NCBI GenBank assembly: GCA_963575745.1
Contig: CAUYUJ010013903.1
Span: forward strand, 142,001-206,000
Origin: Prorocentrum cordatum
Taxonomy: Eukaryota > Sar > Dinophyceae > Prorocentrales > Prorocentraceae
DNA: 64,000 nt
Direction of reading: 5' to 3'
The position numbers were made by a program, and so were the translations under genes. The notes under the pieces are model-generated. The model saw only the letters and a program-made list of their open reading frames with translations. It did not search any database and had not been told where the DNA came from. This document shows positions 20,517 through 30,943 of this stretch, piece by piece; positions within the stretch are counted from its first letter, which is position 1, and every line of letters begins with the position of its first letter.

Positions 20517-20800
20517 GTGCGTAACTTGGATACGCATGGCAATCAATGTCGTGAAGGCCTTGCGGCCGATTCCGCCGACCCTGACGGGTGACGGCGACGG
20601 CGGCGGCAGCGGCGACGTCGACGTCGCTGACTCCTTGGAGCTTTTCTTGGGGCTCTCTTGGGAGCCTCTTGGACTCTGTGGGGCAGGTGCTTGGGCCCAG
20701 GCCGGGGCCTGGGTCGGTGCCTGGGGCGGGGCCGGGGCTGGGGCCCAGGCCGGGGCCAGGGCCAGGGTGCATAATTTGGACACGCATGGCAATCAATACT
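20517..20800 (+). repeat. GGGGCC-type minisatellite between two 31-bp direct repeats
   Basis: GTGCGTAACTTGGATACGCA at about 20518 and GTGCATAATTTGGACACGCA at about 20769, each followed by TGGCAATCAAT, flank a GC-rich segment. The segment's right half is a degenerate CCAGGCCGGGG repeat. Confidence 0.6.
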
Positions 20801-20984
20801 TCGGAATGGCGGGACAGAGGAATAGAAAACCAGTTCGCGACCGCGTCATGAGACCTTGAGGGCTATACGGCCCTTCTCCTCCCACCCACATGGGCGTGGC
20901 TCTGCCCGCAGTGGAGCTGGATTGGCGCTCGCTCGCTCGCTCCCCTGGGGTACTCTGCCGCCGCCGCGAAGATTGCCACAGAGG

Positions 20985-21135
20985 CCGAGCATGGAGCCCC
21001 GAGATCCGACGTCGCAAAAAATGCTACATCGAAGGGTTCGACCGGAGTGCGAGCCGGATCGATCCGCGTGAGGGTCCCCGGGCCCGAAACATGGCAAAAT
21101 CGCCCGCTGCGAACAAATTGCGACGCTAGGATCCC
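20985..21135 (-). repeat. R19 dispersed repeat, inverted copy
   Basis: Its reverse complement reads GCGGGCGATTTTGCCATGTT, GGGGACCCTCACGCGGATCG and GACGTCGGATCTCGGGG, as at 17185-17345. Confidence 0.7.
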
Positions 21136-21150
21136 AGGAGGAGGAGCGTC

Positions 21151-21290
21151 GGGAGGGAACAAAAGCACACAGACACAATCAACCGTCGGTTCCCCAGAAA
21201 GTATGGGAAAATATGGGAGGTGGGGGGGAAGACAAAAGCCGAGAAAACATGGTAGAACATGTGGACTCCTGTTATTGGCAGGGACCCTTT
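21151..21290 (+). mobile_element. R2 element, diverged
   Basis: Carries GCACACAGACACAATCAACC, ATATGGGAGGTGGGGGGGAA, GGACTCCTGTTATT and a degraded right end GGGACCCTTT. Confidence 0.68.
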
Positions 21291-21512
21291 AAAGCGCCTC
21301 GATTCGGCACCACCCCAAGAGTACTTGGGCTTTCTACGCGTCGGCCCCGCACGAGCGGCGCGCACGCGCAGACATCTTATAGTAGGAGCTCGTTGGCCCT
21401 TCCTGCTTGGGGCACAAGGTGCCGCAGGGACGCCATACCGCTCGGGACACGACCTGCCGTAGGATCTGTGTACGGGCGATCGCTTCCGGCATCAGCACAG
21501 TCCTGGTATGTC

Positions 21513-21684
21513 TCGGAGGTTGATCGACCTCCTACCTTGACACGTCGATTAAGGAATTGGCCGTTTTCTGTTCGCGAGAGAGCGTCGCGGCCGTCATTTT
21601 TGCGGGTCCAGGTCCGTCGGTTTCGGCCCCAGGCCGTTTTCACTAAGGGGAGGTTTATTAAAGGGAGGTTTGTCCACCGCCGAA
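21513..21684. mobile_element. R9 MITE-like element, copy 1
   Basis: Left GATCGACCTCCTACCTTGAC, right GGGAGGTTTGTCCACCGCCG. The interior CGATTAAGGAATTGGCCGTT and CCAGGCCGTTTTCACTAAGG match 32497-32675. Confidence 0.75.
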
Positions 21685-22019
21685 TGTCCTTCTGCAGCCC
21701 ACTCAGATCATCGCGGGTGTTGCTAAGGGGATGGTGAGGAGTGGATGCGAAGGTGGGTTCTGCCTGGTCCAACCTAGTTTCTGGGCGGGCTATATGTGCC
21801 CTGAGCCAGTCAGGGTGAGTCGATAACCGCGTCAAGTGGGCTTTGCCCACATAGACCACATCCGCCCCCCCTAAACCACTTAGGGCATACGTAACCTACT
21901 GATAGGCAAGGCTTACTATGCCAGATATGATCGTGGGTCAAGGGTTCACAGGCCCCACCCCCTCCCCAGATGGGGTAGGTCCCAGGGTTCCACAGGCCCC
22001 CCTCCAGATGGGATGAGGG

Positions 22020-22175
22020 GGACGGCGCCGACGCCGACGCCGACGCCGAAGCCGAAGATAACGCCGACGCCGACGCCGACGCGGACGCTGGCGCCGACGG
22101 TGCCGACGCCGACGGACGACGACGACGACGACGACGGACGACGACGGACGACGACGACGACGAGCCACTCCACCA
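22020..22175 (+). repeat. (GCCGAC)n and (GAC)n array
   Basis: About 150 bp of CCGACGCCGACGCC-type hexamers passing into ACGACGACG. The two strands read as low-complexity Pro-Thr and Arg/Val runs. Confidence 0.85.
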
Positions 22176-22331
22176 CACCCACATGTGGAGGGAGGGGGGA
22201 TGCACCGGCACCTCCACCACGCCACGCCCACGGGGCCACGCGACCACAAGGGGAGGCGGGGCGATCCCAATTGCGGGGGGGGGCTCGATCCCATATGCAT
22301 TGGGGGGGGGCAGCCCTGGATCAGATCTATA

Positions 22332-22508
22332 TACAGTCAACCCGCATAGTAAGGATGGGCAACCTTCCCAAGGGTACCCGTGCATCCTCGCCTCCTCGGT
22401 CCATCCTTGGCCACTTTCGTTGGCCGCGCCCCGCTCGAAGAGCTTTGAATTGGGCGTCCAAGGCCCTTGCATCCTTATCGCGCATCCTTACTGCACGGGT
22501 TGACTGTA
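22332..22508. mobile_element. R6 pogo/Tc1-like MITE, reference copy
   Basis: Ends TACAGTCAACCCGCATAGTA and TACTGCACGGGTTGACTGTA are nearly perfect inverses. 177 bp. Contains paired GGATGGGCAACC...GGTCCATCC and CCTTGCATCC words. No open frame of interest. Confidence 0.82.
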
Positions 22509-22552
22509 TCCCACCTCAGCATCCGCTTCTACCCCCCCCCGTATCGCCCCTT

Positions 22553-23063
22553 GCATCGGCGGCGCGCCCGGGAGGACGTCGTGAGAGGAGGCGGGCCTTC
22601 TCGGAAGGCTCGGACGTCCCCCAGCCTTCCGAGAAGTCTTCTCTACGCCTCCCCCGAAGACACAGGCAGCTTCTCAGAAGGCCGGAGGGCTTCTGAGAAG
22701 CCCCGCCGCCTTCTGAAAAGGCCTTCTCTTTCTCTCACTTCTGAAGGCTCCGAAGTCCTCCAGCCTTCTGAGAATCGAAGAAAGAAAGAAAGAAGAATGG
22801 CCCCCCCCCCTGGCGGCGCCTCCAACGCCGCCCCTGGCGCGCTCCGCGCACCAGGCATGGGGGGTCCAGGGCAGATCCAAGAAATCCGCACGGAGCGCCA
22901 TTTTTTTTGTCTGTTTATGCAGTTGTTGTTTGAGAGAAGTCTTGTAAGCCTTCCCCGAATTCAGATACAGCTTCTCAGAAGGCCAGGGGGCTTCTGGAAA
23001 GCACCGCCGCCTCCTGAGGAGACCTTCTCTCTCTCGCTTCCCCCCCTCGCTCGCCGCCGATCG
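22553..23063. repeat. R4 element(s) interrupted by an R3 foldback
   Basis: R4 blocks run from ATCGGCGGCGCGCCCGGGAG (22556) to about 22770 and resume from about 22935 to CCCCCCCTCGCTCGCCGCCG (about 23060). Between them, about 22775-22925, an R3 hairpin (GGCGGCGCCTCC...GCGCGCTCCGCGCACCAGG) begins in GAAAGAAAGAAGAATGG. Either R3 inserted in R4, or two R4 copies flank it. Confidence 0.6.
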
Positions 23064-23210
23064 GCAACCTCTCCCCTGAGGTCCGCTGTCGTGACTTTTG
23101 CAATGTGGGGTCCGCGGAAGTCTCGCCCCATTCCCCAGGACCGGCTTTTCGTCCCGAGCTGTTCTTGGGCGGCCCCAGGACTTGGCGAGGGCCGCAGGGC
23201 CCCTATCAGG

Positions 23211-23380
23211 GGCACCGTAACGGGTACTCACTATCGGGTACTTTGGAACACTGCCGAAGGTTGCCACTTTAGGCCTCTTTCTGGCACTGCAGCGTTGCCC
23301 GCATCGGGGAGGATTGGGTTCGCCGGGTCACTGGCCTAAGTACCCATTATAATCGAGTCCCCGATCGAGGGGCGCTGACC
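23211..23380. mobile_element. R10 MITE-like element, copy 1
   Basis: Begins GGCACCGTAACGGGTACTCA, ends GGGGCGCTGACC (170 bp). Sub-terminal ATCGGGTACTTTGG pairs with CTAAGTACCCATT. Flanks CTATCAGG and CTATAGAG match at five of eight positions. Confidence 0.78.
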
Positions 23381-23539
23381 CTATAGAGGCCTATAGGGGC
23401 CGCGAGAGTCCCCCCGGGAAACCTCCGCGCTGATTTTTGCTCAATGGTTTGGATCCCTGGGTCAGCGGTGATCTCAGCAGGGACCCCGCGGCAGAGCCTG
23501 CCCGCCGGAGGCCTGGGCTTCCTCCCTGTGTCCCCCAAC

Positions 23540-24000
23540 TCCTCCTTATCCTCCTCCTCCTCCTCCTCCTCCTCCTCCTCGCCTTCTCCTCCCCCTCCTC
23601 CTCCTCCTCCTCCTCCTCCTCCTCGTCCTCCTCCTCCTCCTCCTCCTCCTCCTCCTCCTCCTCCTCTCCCTCAACACAGTCCCTCAATAGTTCTGGGAGG
23701 GTACCTGCAGTCCGGGGAAGGGGCACCTGTAGTCCCGGGGAGGGGTACCTGTAGCTCGGGGCGGGGGTGCCTGTAGTCCAGGGGGGGTACCTGCAGCCCC
23801 GAGGAGGAGGAGGAGGAGGGAGAGGGGGAGGGGGAGGGGGAGGGGGAGGAGGAGGAGGAGGAGGAGGAGGAGGAGGAGGAGGAGGAGGAGGAGGAGGAGG
23901 AGGAGGAGGAGGAGGAGGAGGAGGAGGAGGAGGAGGAGGAGGAGGAGGAGGAGGAGGACGAGGAGGAGGAGGAGGAGGAGGAGGAGGAGGAGGAGGGGGA
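23540..24000. repeat. (TCC)n, 20-bp GTACCTG minisatellite, (GAG)n compound array
   Basis: A (TCC)n block (23540-23668) is followed by about five GGGTACCTG(C/T)AGTCC(G/A)GGG units (23695-23800) and a (GAG)n block (23805-24000). The outer blocks are inverted relative to each other, so the segment can fold as a hairpin with the minisatellite in the loop. Confidence 0.88.
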
Positions 24001-24200
24001 GTCCAGGGACCCAGAGTTATCGAGGGACGCCGAGTACTGCCTATTGTCATGCGCCGGGCTGGCGGTGCGGCGGGCCCCCGGCGCGAGCCGCCGGCCGCCG
24101 CTGCGACGGAGGCGTCCCATGGCAGGGCCGCCTGCACGCCATCCGATTCGATCCGCTGGCCCGGGCCGCAGCTCCGAGTCCGATCCCCAGAGATCCAACG
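24001..24200 (+). CDS. Possible exon-like stretch after (GAG)n
   Basis: In phase with the Glu frame of the preceding array the sequence continues ESRDPELSRDAEYCLLSCAG, then an Arg/Pro/Ala-rich run. The first part has varied composition; the rest is GC-driven. No family recognised. A plausible donor was not found. Confidence 0.2.
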
Positions 24201-24320
24201 TATGGACAAAAGTCAAGAGGGAGGGCTTTCGCAATTTACGGCCTTTAGTGGCCCTTGCGGACCCCATGACTGTCAAAACACGACTCAGGATGAAAGACCC
24301 GTTCTCGGGATTGGGTCGAG

Positions 24321-24464
24321 ACTTATACCCATACCTCTTCCTTCATCCCGTTTTCCACTTTTTGAGCCTTCTGGGAGGTCCTCGTCGCCACCGCTAGATT
24401 CGCCTCGAAATTCTGGTCTGGACGCACCCTGGGAGAGGTCAGGGAGTGCCGGTATCGGTACCTT
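24321..24464. mobile_element. R14 short inverted-end element, copy 1
   Basis: Right end GCCGGTATCGGTACCTT is the inverse of the left end family AAGGTACCCACACCG, seen here degraded as ATACCCATACC. CTCGTCGCCACCGCTAGATT and GGTCTGGACGCACCCTGGGA are shared with 61566-61709. Confidence 0.6.
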
Positions 24465-24559
24465 GCGGTTTCCCCAGATCCGATTCGCTAGGATGCAAAT
24501 CCTGGGAGGTTGGATTCTGTATCGGCGCTGGTATTTTTAGCGGTCGATCACCGGCTTAC

Positions 24560-24640
24560 AATCTGGGGTAATCTGACCCAATCCCGCTTGATCCCGCTCA
24601 ATCTGGCTTAATCCGCGGCTTAATCCTGGTCTGACTTCTT
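24560..24640 (+). repeat. Tandem (AATCCCGCTT)n repeat, short
   Basis: About seven units of the motif seen at 15905-16015. Confidence 0.65.
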
Positions 24641-24850
24641 GACTGATTCTGGCCAGGTCCGGAGCCATCGAAGACATTTGACAATCGAGCGTTGCGTAAT
24701 GGGGGGGCGATCAGAATTTGGGGGGGGGGAAGAAAAAACTGCACCTTTGTGCCCCCTCGAGGGGCCCTCCAGGGGCCCTCTGGGGCCGAAAGGGGGACAC
24801 AAAAGGTGCACCACGTTTCTGCGTCCCCCCAGCGACGGGGCAGTGCAATC

Positions 24851-25053
24851 GAAGAAGAGAAACGCCATAAACATACAGCTTTTGGCGCTCCGCGCGGACT
24901 TCCTGGATCCGCGCCTGGGCCCCCCCCTTGGCGGCGCCTCCGCCGCCCCCCCCCGGGCGTGCTCCGCGCGCCTGCAGCGAGGGGCCCAGCGCAGGTCCAC
25001 TAATCCCGCGCGGAGCGTCCACTGCTGATGTGTCTGGTGCTTTTCTCCTCTTC
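24851..25053. repeat. R3 foldback hairpin, complete
   Basis: Left GAAGAAGAGAAACGCCATAA and right GGTGCTTTTCTCCTCTTC pair, then GCTCCGCGCGGACTTCCTGG with its complement. 203 bp. Confidence 0.8.
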
Positions 25054-25074
25054 TGTGCCAGGGGCACGTGGTTC

Positions 25075-25234
25075 AGGAGCGGAAGAAACACAACACAATT
25101 GATCGTCGATTCCCTAGAAACTATGGGAAAATATGGGCAGTGGGGGGGGGAAGACAGAAACCTTCCTAAAATGGGAACATATAGGGGACTCCTTGTATTT
25201 GTGTGTCTTCATTTGTGTGTTCCAGGGCCCCTTC
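25075..25234 (+). mobile_element. R2 element
   Basis: AGGAGCGGAAGAAACACAAC to CCAGGGCCCCTTC (160 bp), with the internal CGTCGATTCCC and ATATGGG words. Lies 21 bp after an R3 hairpin, as at 11.7 kb. Confidence 0.78.
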
Positions 25235-25334
25235 AGTGATCCCCCCCCCTCCAGCAGCGCCCAGGACAGCATCCGAGCCAAGCCGCAGCACCGGCGCCGG
25301 CACGAGCCAGCGGCCGCCCCCGCCCACGATAAGC

Positions 25335-25450
25335 TTAAGTCGGGCCTGTCCCTCTACAGGGGGAATATTCAAAAATAGTCAAAAAATAGTCTGGCGACGA
25401 TGTTTGAGCATTTTTGGACTATTTTGGAACATTTTGTGAATATCCGTAAG
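25335..25450 (+). mobile_element. R1 element, 3' end missing
   Basis: Starts TTAAGTCGGGCCTGTCCCTC, TACAGGGGGAATATTCAAAA; ends at GTGAATATCC without the GCCCGACTTAA terminus. Confidence 0.72.
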
Positions 25451-25689
25451 GGCTTCGCTCCCTGCCGCCGGCCCCCTCTCCCGGAGAATGGGCCATGGAA
25501 GAGCTAAGTCATGAGGCTTTGGCTTCACCGTCAAGCAGCGTCGGAACTTCTTGCGAAGACGATGGGTACTTGGCAAAACGAATGGAGATTGGGAGTCTAT
25601 TGTTGTACTCGCTGTTGTATTTTCATTTGCTCCCGTATGCTGTGCCCAAATCTTCTCCCCGAATTTGAAAATGTTGGAAATCTCTTGTG

Positions 25690-26310
25690 TCCTGATCGCG
25701 CGGAAGTGCGTGAGGGGTACCCCAGAGTTTTGAAATGTAGCAAATCCTATGCGTTTTTTGACCCTGACCCTGTCGTTCCGTGTGAGGGGTGCCACTGGAT
25801 TTCAGAAATGTTGAGAATCCTCTGGGTTTTCGGACCCTGACCCCGCCGATCTGCGTGAGGGGTGCCACCGAATGTTAGAAATGTGGCAAATCCCATGTGT
25901 TTTTGGACCCTGACCCCGCCGATCTGCGTGAGTGGTGCCAGCGAATTTTAGAAATGTGGCAAATCCCATGTGTTTTTGGACCCTGACCCCGCCGATCTGC
26001 GTGAGGAGTGCCAGCGAATTTCAGAAATGTAGCGAATCCGTGGTGTGTTTGCACCCTGACCCCGCCGATCTGCGTGAGGGGTGCCACCGAATTTTAGAAA
26101 TGTTGCAAATCCCGTGTGTTTCTGGACCCTTACCCCGCCGATCTGCGTGAGGGGTGCCAACGAATTTCAGAAAATTTGCAAATCCAATGTGTTTTTTGCA
26201 CCCTGACCCCGCCGATCTGCGGTGAGGGGTGCCACCGAATTTTAGAAATGTTGCAAATCCCATATGTTTCTGGACCCTTACCCCGCCGATCTGCGTGAGG
26301 GGTGCCGATT
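25690..26310 (+). repeat. 73-bp tandem array, 8-9 units
   Basis: GATCTGCG occurs at 25848, 25921, 25994, 26067, 26140, 26214 and 26288 (steps of 73, 73, 73, 73, 74, 74), with one or two degenerate units upstream. The unit holds GGACCCTGACCCCGCC and TTAGAAATGTTGCAAATCC. Since 73 is not a multiple of three, frames shift from unit to unit. Confidence 0.9.
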
Positions 26311-26429
26311 TTTTCAGAAAGGGCATAGGCCCAGGGTTTTCTTTTAGTTGGTTTACCCCCGGTTTTGACTTGAAGGGGGCCGGCGGAATCATTCTGCGAT
26401 AAAAAACAAAGTCGAAGAGGGCCGGCGGA

Positions 26430-27770
26430 ATTATGTTTGAGGATGTCTCGAGCGCAACGCTTGTTTTTCACAATTCGTTGAGGATGTCTCGAGCAAAACG
26501 CTTGTTTTGTGTTATAGATTGTCCTCTCCACTGCTCCCTGGCACGTTCCGTGGCGCGTCCTGTGGCGAGTCCCCCTGGCACGTTGTGTGGTGCGTCCCCT
26601 GGCACGTCCTATGGCACGTCCATTGGCACGTTCCGTAGCGCGTCCCCTTGAAGGCACGTCCCGCGGTGCCTCCCCATGACACGTCCTCTGGCACGTCGCC
26701 TGGCGCGTTCCTTGGGACGTTTCGCGGCGCGATCTCCTGGCGTGTCCCCCTGTAAATTAGCTCTGGGGCAGCTACTATGTGTTCAGGCAGCTCGAGCTTC
26801 AGGTCCAGATCAGTTCGGTCAGGACTCGGATGCAAAGGAGGACTCGATCCACGACGCTACAGAGCACAATCGCGGCATGGCACATCGCAAGTCAGCACGG
26901 CGCAGCACAGCACAGCCCTCGGTGCGGTGCATCAAGATCGATACACTCAGCATTGCAACTTGGCACGTTCCCTGGCACGTTCCGTGGCGCGTCCCTTGGC
27001 GAGTCCCCCTGGCACGTCGCGTGGCGCGTCCCCTGGCACATCCTGTGGCACGTCTATTGGCACGTTCCGTAGCGCGTCCCCTTGAAGGCACGTCCCGCGG
27101 TGCGTCCCCATGGCACGTCCCCTGGCACGTCGCTTGGTGCGTTCCTTGGCTCGAGCTTCAGATCCAGATCAGTTCGGTCAGGACTCGGATGCAAAGGAGG
27201 ATTCGATCCACGACGCTACAGAGCACAATCGCGGCATGGCACATCGCAAGTCAGCACGGCGCAGCACAGCACAGCCCTCGGCAGGGTACATCAAGATCGA
27301 TACACTCAGCATTGCAACCAGGCACGTTCCTTGGCACGTTCCGTGGCGCGTCCTGTGGCGAGTCCCCCTGGCACGTTGTGTGGTGCGTCCCCTGGCACGT
27401 CCTGTGGCACGTCCATTGGCACGTTCCGTAGCGCGTCCCCTTGAAGGCACGTCCCGCGGTGCGTCCCCATGACACGTCCCCTGGCACGTCGCCTGGCGCG
27501 TTCCTTGGGACGTTTCGCGGCGCGTCCTCCTTGCATGTCCCCCTGTCAATTAGCTCTGGGGCATAACTCTGGGGCAGCTACTATGTGTTCAGGCAGCTCG
27601 AGCTTCAGATCCAGATCAGTTCGGTCAGGACTCGGATGCAAAGGAGGACTCGATCCACGACGCTACAGAGCACAATCGCGGCATGGCACATCGCAAGTCA
27701 GCACGGTGCAGCACTGCACAGCCCTCGGCAAGGTACAGCAAGATCGATACACTCAGCATTGCATTTGCCC
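26430..27770 (+). repeat. Tandem array of about 447-bp units containing a TGGCACGTCC minisatellite
   Basis: CTCGAGCTTCAG(G/A)TCCAGAT occurs at 26791, 27150 and 27597. The middle unit is 359 bp because it lacks the roughly 88 bp that include CTACTATGTGTTCAGGCAG. Each unit holds a unique part (GCAAAGGAGGA(C/T)TCGATCC to GCATTGCA) and a run of GTGGCGCGTCCC(C)TGGCACG words. The RPLARSVARPLA-type frames are products of the minisatellite. Confidence 0.9.
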
Positions 27771-28059
27771 GTCACCCAATCAGGTGTCTTCGCAAACGTT
27801 GCCATGCGTTACATTTCTATATTCCTTTCCGGGTTCGTGGGTCGATCATGTTACCCACCCCAGCAATTCAGACAACACGCTGAAGGCGTTCTAAACCTGC
27901 CCGTTTGGGCCTCCCCCCCCCTCGCGCGGTCCATCAACAAGGAACAGTAAGCAGCAAGGAAGCAGAATTGTAACAGTGGAAACTGGAAGCTGCAACTGGT
28001 ACAGGAAACTGCGAACCGTCGGCCTACAGCCTGGTGGCCCCACAAGGGGGCCGGCGGAT
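27771..28059. other. Unassigned sequence
   Basis: No gene or repeat recognised. Confidence 0.35.
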
Positions 28060-28109
28060 TTTCTATTTTCGCCCAAAAGCCCCTTTGTAGGGGGACACGC
28101 CCGACTTAA
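28060..28109 (+). mobile_element. R1 element, 3' end only
   Basis: TTTTCGCCCAAAAGCCCCTT, TGTAGGGGGACACGCCCGAC, TTAA: the right terminal 50 bp of R1. Confidence 0.65.
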
Positions 28110-28224
28110 TGATACGCCCGGGCCCCTCGGGGCGCTCGCGCGCGCGGGCGCGCACGTGCGGGGCCCCCTTTGGCGCGGCGTCGGGCTCCGAGGGGCGAGG
28201 CCTTGAGACGGGGGTCAGGACACG

Positions 28225-28463
28225 CAGGCAGTGGCGAAGCGTCCGGGCTTGCCTGCAGCAGGCCCACTGAAGGGCTGCTTTGAGAACTCCCTTTGGTGGT
28301 CTGCACGGGATGTGCTCCTACCAGTTCTGGCTGAGACTGTCCTGGTTTGACACATCGGGCGTAAGTATGTTCCGAGCGCAGTGTTTTGCTCTGAGGACAT
28401 GTCCTGGGTTCTGAGCATGTCGTGGTAGGTCCGTAGGCATGCCAGGACGCTCGGTCCCTGCTC
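28225..28463 (+). mobile_element. R7 element, diverged
   Basis: Starts GGCAGTGGCGAAGCGTCCGG and ends GCCAGGACGCTCGGTCCCTG. The TTCTAAGAACA palindromes are degraded to TTCCGAGCGCAG and TTCTGAGCATG. Confidence 0.6.
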
Positions 28464-28534
28464 GAGCCACAGCGCCAGCTCGTGAAGGGCCCTGCAGAGC
28501 CAGGGGTGCACCAGCCCGGGTGCAGCGCGCAGGA

Positions 28535-28718
28535 TCCTGCAGGAGGAGGGGGAGGAGGAGGAGGAGGAGGAGGAGGAGGAGGAGGAGGAGGAGGAGGAGG
28601 AGGAGATCCTGCAGCATCTTGCAGGACCCTGCAGCGCCCGACTGCCCCGGGTGGATCCCCACGAGGGGCGCGGGGCCCGCTTCGGGCGCGCTCTGAGTCG
28701 CCGGCCGCGATTCCGAGT

Positions 28719-28750
<32 letters not shown>

Positions 28751-28770
28751 ACGCCGACGACGACGACGAA

Positions 28771-28865
<95 letters not shown>

Positions 28866-28870
28866 TCGCC
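28535..28870 (+). repeat. (GAG)n and (GAC)n arrays around a short exon-like piece
   Basis: (GAG)n covers about 28545-28605 and is flanked by inverted ATCCTGCAG words. (GAC)n covers about 28718-28863. Between them the frame MDPHEGRGARFGRALSRRPR leads into the Asp run. Coding is possible but unsupported. Confidence 0.8.
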
Positions 28871-28944
28871 GCCCCGCACGGCGGCCAGGAGCGGCCTGCC
28901 AGGCGGCCGCCGCGCCTCGGAGCAGCGCAGTTTTTTTCTCACGG

Positions 28945-29100
28945 CGGGCGGTGTTGCCCCGTGTCGGGCGCCCCAGGGCCGTCACGGATCGGCCTGGCCC
29001 GAAAAGAATAGATCCGCAAGGTGCGTGGGGTCCAGGGCTCCAGTCGTGACTCCTTCGCGATGCTGCAGTTTCTTCGCAGCGTCGAGTCTCGGGGATCTCT
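28945..29100 (+). repeat. R19 dispersed repeat, copy
   Basis: GGCGGGCGGTGTTGCC, GTCACGGATCGGCCTGGCCC and CGCGATGCTGCAGTTTCTTC parallel 17185-17345 and 51100-51260. Confidence 0.6.
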
Positions 29101-29187
29101 CTCCGAGGGCCTGCTGTCTTCAGTCCCGGCGTCTTTCGCTGCGATCTCGGCCTCCAGGGCCCGCTACTGGGCCCGAGGTCGCCATTC

Positions 29188-29346
29188 AGGAGGGGAAGAA
29201 ACACACAGACACAATTAATCGTCGATTCCCAGAATATATGGGAAAATATGGGAAGTGGGGGAGAAGACAAAAACTCAGAAAATATTGGAAAATATGGGGA
29301 ATATTTTTATTTGTGTGTATTTATTTGTGTGTTTGTGGGCCTCTTC
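29188..29346 (+). mobile_element. R2 element, complete
   Basis: AGGAGGGGAAGAAACACACA to GTGGGCCTCTTC (159 bp). Flanks CGCCATTC and AGCCATGG agree at five of eight positions. Confidence 0.8.
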
Positions 29347-30300
29347 AGCCATGGCGAGACGGTTCCAGGGTGGAGGGGGGGGGGAGGGGGCCAGCCACGT
29401 CACGACTCGCGCCGCGCCGTCTTTGGGAATGCTCAGGAGTGGCCAACTCCCCAGATGACGCCTGCCCATCGTGACGTGGCCACAGGAGGACGGGGGCGGG
29501 TTCGGTGATGAGCAAATCATGGGAGCTTGGTATACCCTCTCAAGTCCGTTTTCAGCGTCGACTGGTGTGGGAGTCGATTCAGCGTCGGTGAGCGTCGATT
29601 TAGCGTCGATTCGGCGCTATTTAGCGTCGCTTCGCGTCGACTAGCGTCGATCCGCCAGAGCCGTCGAGATGGTATGGGGAGGCTCCCATGAGTTGCCGCC
29701 GACGGCGGGCCAGGCCGGGCACGGGCGTTCTCGCGAGGGCCGCGGACAAAGCAAGACTTGTCGGAGGACTTCTGGGGCCGGCCCGCTGCCGCGGTCACAC
29801 CGGGCCGCATGGGGCGGTCCGGAGCTGGGCGCGGTCCGAGCTCGGCTCGGTTCGGGGCGGGCCGCCGGCGATCCGATGCCTTTGGCCGCCCCGATCCGGT
29901 CTCGCGGTTCCAAGGTGAACTGTTGGGCACGTCGTGCTTTTTTGCTCGGTTGCCATCGGTAGCGACCGACTGGCACTTTCCATCGGCCGCGACCGATCGC
30001 GACCGATCGGTCGCCTCCGATTTTTGAAGCAGATCGCTTGAGAACGATACCAGAGCTTGAAGCAACCTCGGTAGCGACCCTTCGCGTCGGTCGCGATCAG
30101 GAACTTCAGAGGCGAGCAACGACAAGTGTTCGGCGACTGCAGAGGCTATGGTTACGCGCCAGGGTGGTTTGCGATCGGCACCGTTGGGGCCCTGGGGGTG
30201 ACGACGCCGTCTTCGTCGGGCCTCCGCGGGGCGCGGCGGAGGAGAGCTCTGTCGAGGTCTCCGCCCGCCCCCCGGGGTGCCCCCCAGCCCCAGAGGTCGG
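29347..30300. other. Unassigned sequence with an AGCGTCGATT minisatellite
   Basis: 29555-29660 holds about nine degenerate AGCGTCGATT units. The rest (29661-30300) is of normal complexity, with CGACCGATCG words near 29985-30020, and without recognisable coding. Confidence 0.4.
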
Positions 30301-30610
30301 GGCCTAGGAGACGGGGGTCAGTGCAAACGGGGGTCAGCCAGGGCACCGGATCCTGCAGGATCTTGCGAAGACCCCCTCTAGCTGACCCGGATTAGCGAGC
30401 CGCTCGTGGCCGCGAGGCGGCCGCGCATATTGGCTGACCCGGGTTTGCCAAGACCTGCGTCGCAGTTTTTTTTTCCTGCATTGCAGTTTTTTGGTTTCCT
30501 GCTGTTCCCGGTCTGGATGGACCCGGGTCAGGAGATCCCCGAAGGGGGTGCCGGTGGCACACCACACCCCTTGCCAAACCACGCCCCTCGCAGTAGCCGA
30601 AGGACTGGCT
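30301..30610. other. Segment with repeated TGACCCGG words
   Basis: TGACCCGG(A/G)TT and GGACCCGGGTCAGG words and AGGATCCTGCAG-type palindromes recur. No gene recognised. Confidence 0.35.
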
Positions 30611-30774
30611 CTAAGTCGGGCGTGTCCCTCGATACAGGAGGAGTGCGCCAAGCGAGTTGCATAAAAAACAGTCTGGGGAAGATCTTTTCTGGTTTCTTGG
30701 TTCTCTTGGATTGTCGTTGGACTATTTTCCATTCTTCTTCCACAGTCCGCCTGCACGAGAACACGCCCGACCTG
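30611..30774 (+). mobile_element. R1 element, diverged
   Basis: CTAAGTCGGGCGTGTCCCTC at the left, GAGAACACGCCCGACCTG at the right. The interior has drifted and no clear target duplication remains. Confidence 0.65.
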
Positions 30775-30779
30775 CAGTC

Positions 30780-30943
30780 GGCCCAGATTAGTAGGTCGGC
30801 CCTGCCAAATCAAGGGTACCCTTGTGTCCCGTGTCTCGCGACCAATGCCTCCTGCATTCCTATGGCAAAGTGGCCCTCGGAAGGGTCCTGTGTCCTCTCG
30901 CGTCTCCTGCCCAATCCAGTCCGACTGTATAACCCTGGCGCAG
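30780..30943 (+). repeat. Duplicated segment upstream of exon-like A, paired with 33500-33650
   Basis: GGGTACCCTTGTGTCCCGTG, ATGCCTCCTGCATTCCTATG and GTGGCCCTCGGAAG(G)GTC recur in order at 33500-33620. Each copy lies upstream of an alanine/arginine-rich exon-like piece. Confidence 0.65.

Noticed and set aside
25690-27770. Tandem arrays as a possible CRISPR locus
   Set aside because: Units are contiguous, without unique spacers of constant size, and no cas-like genes are present.
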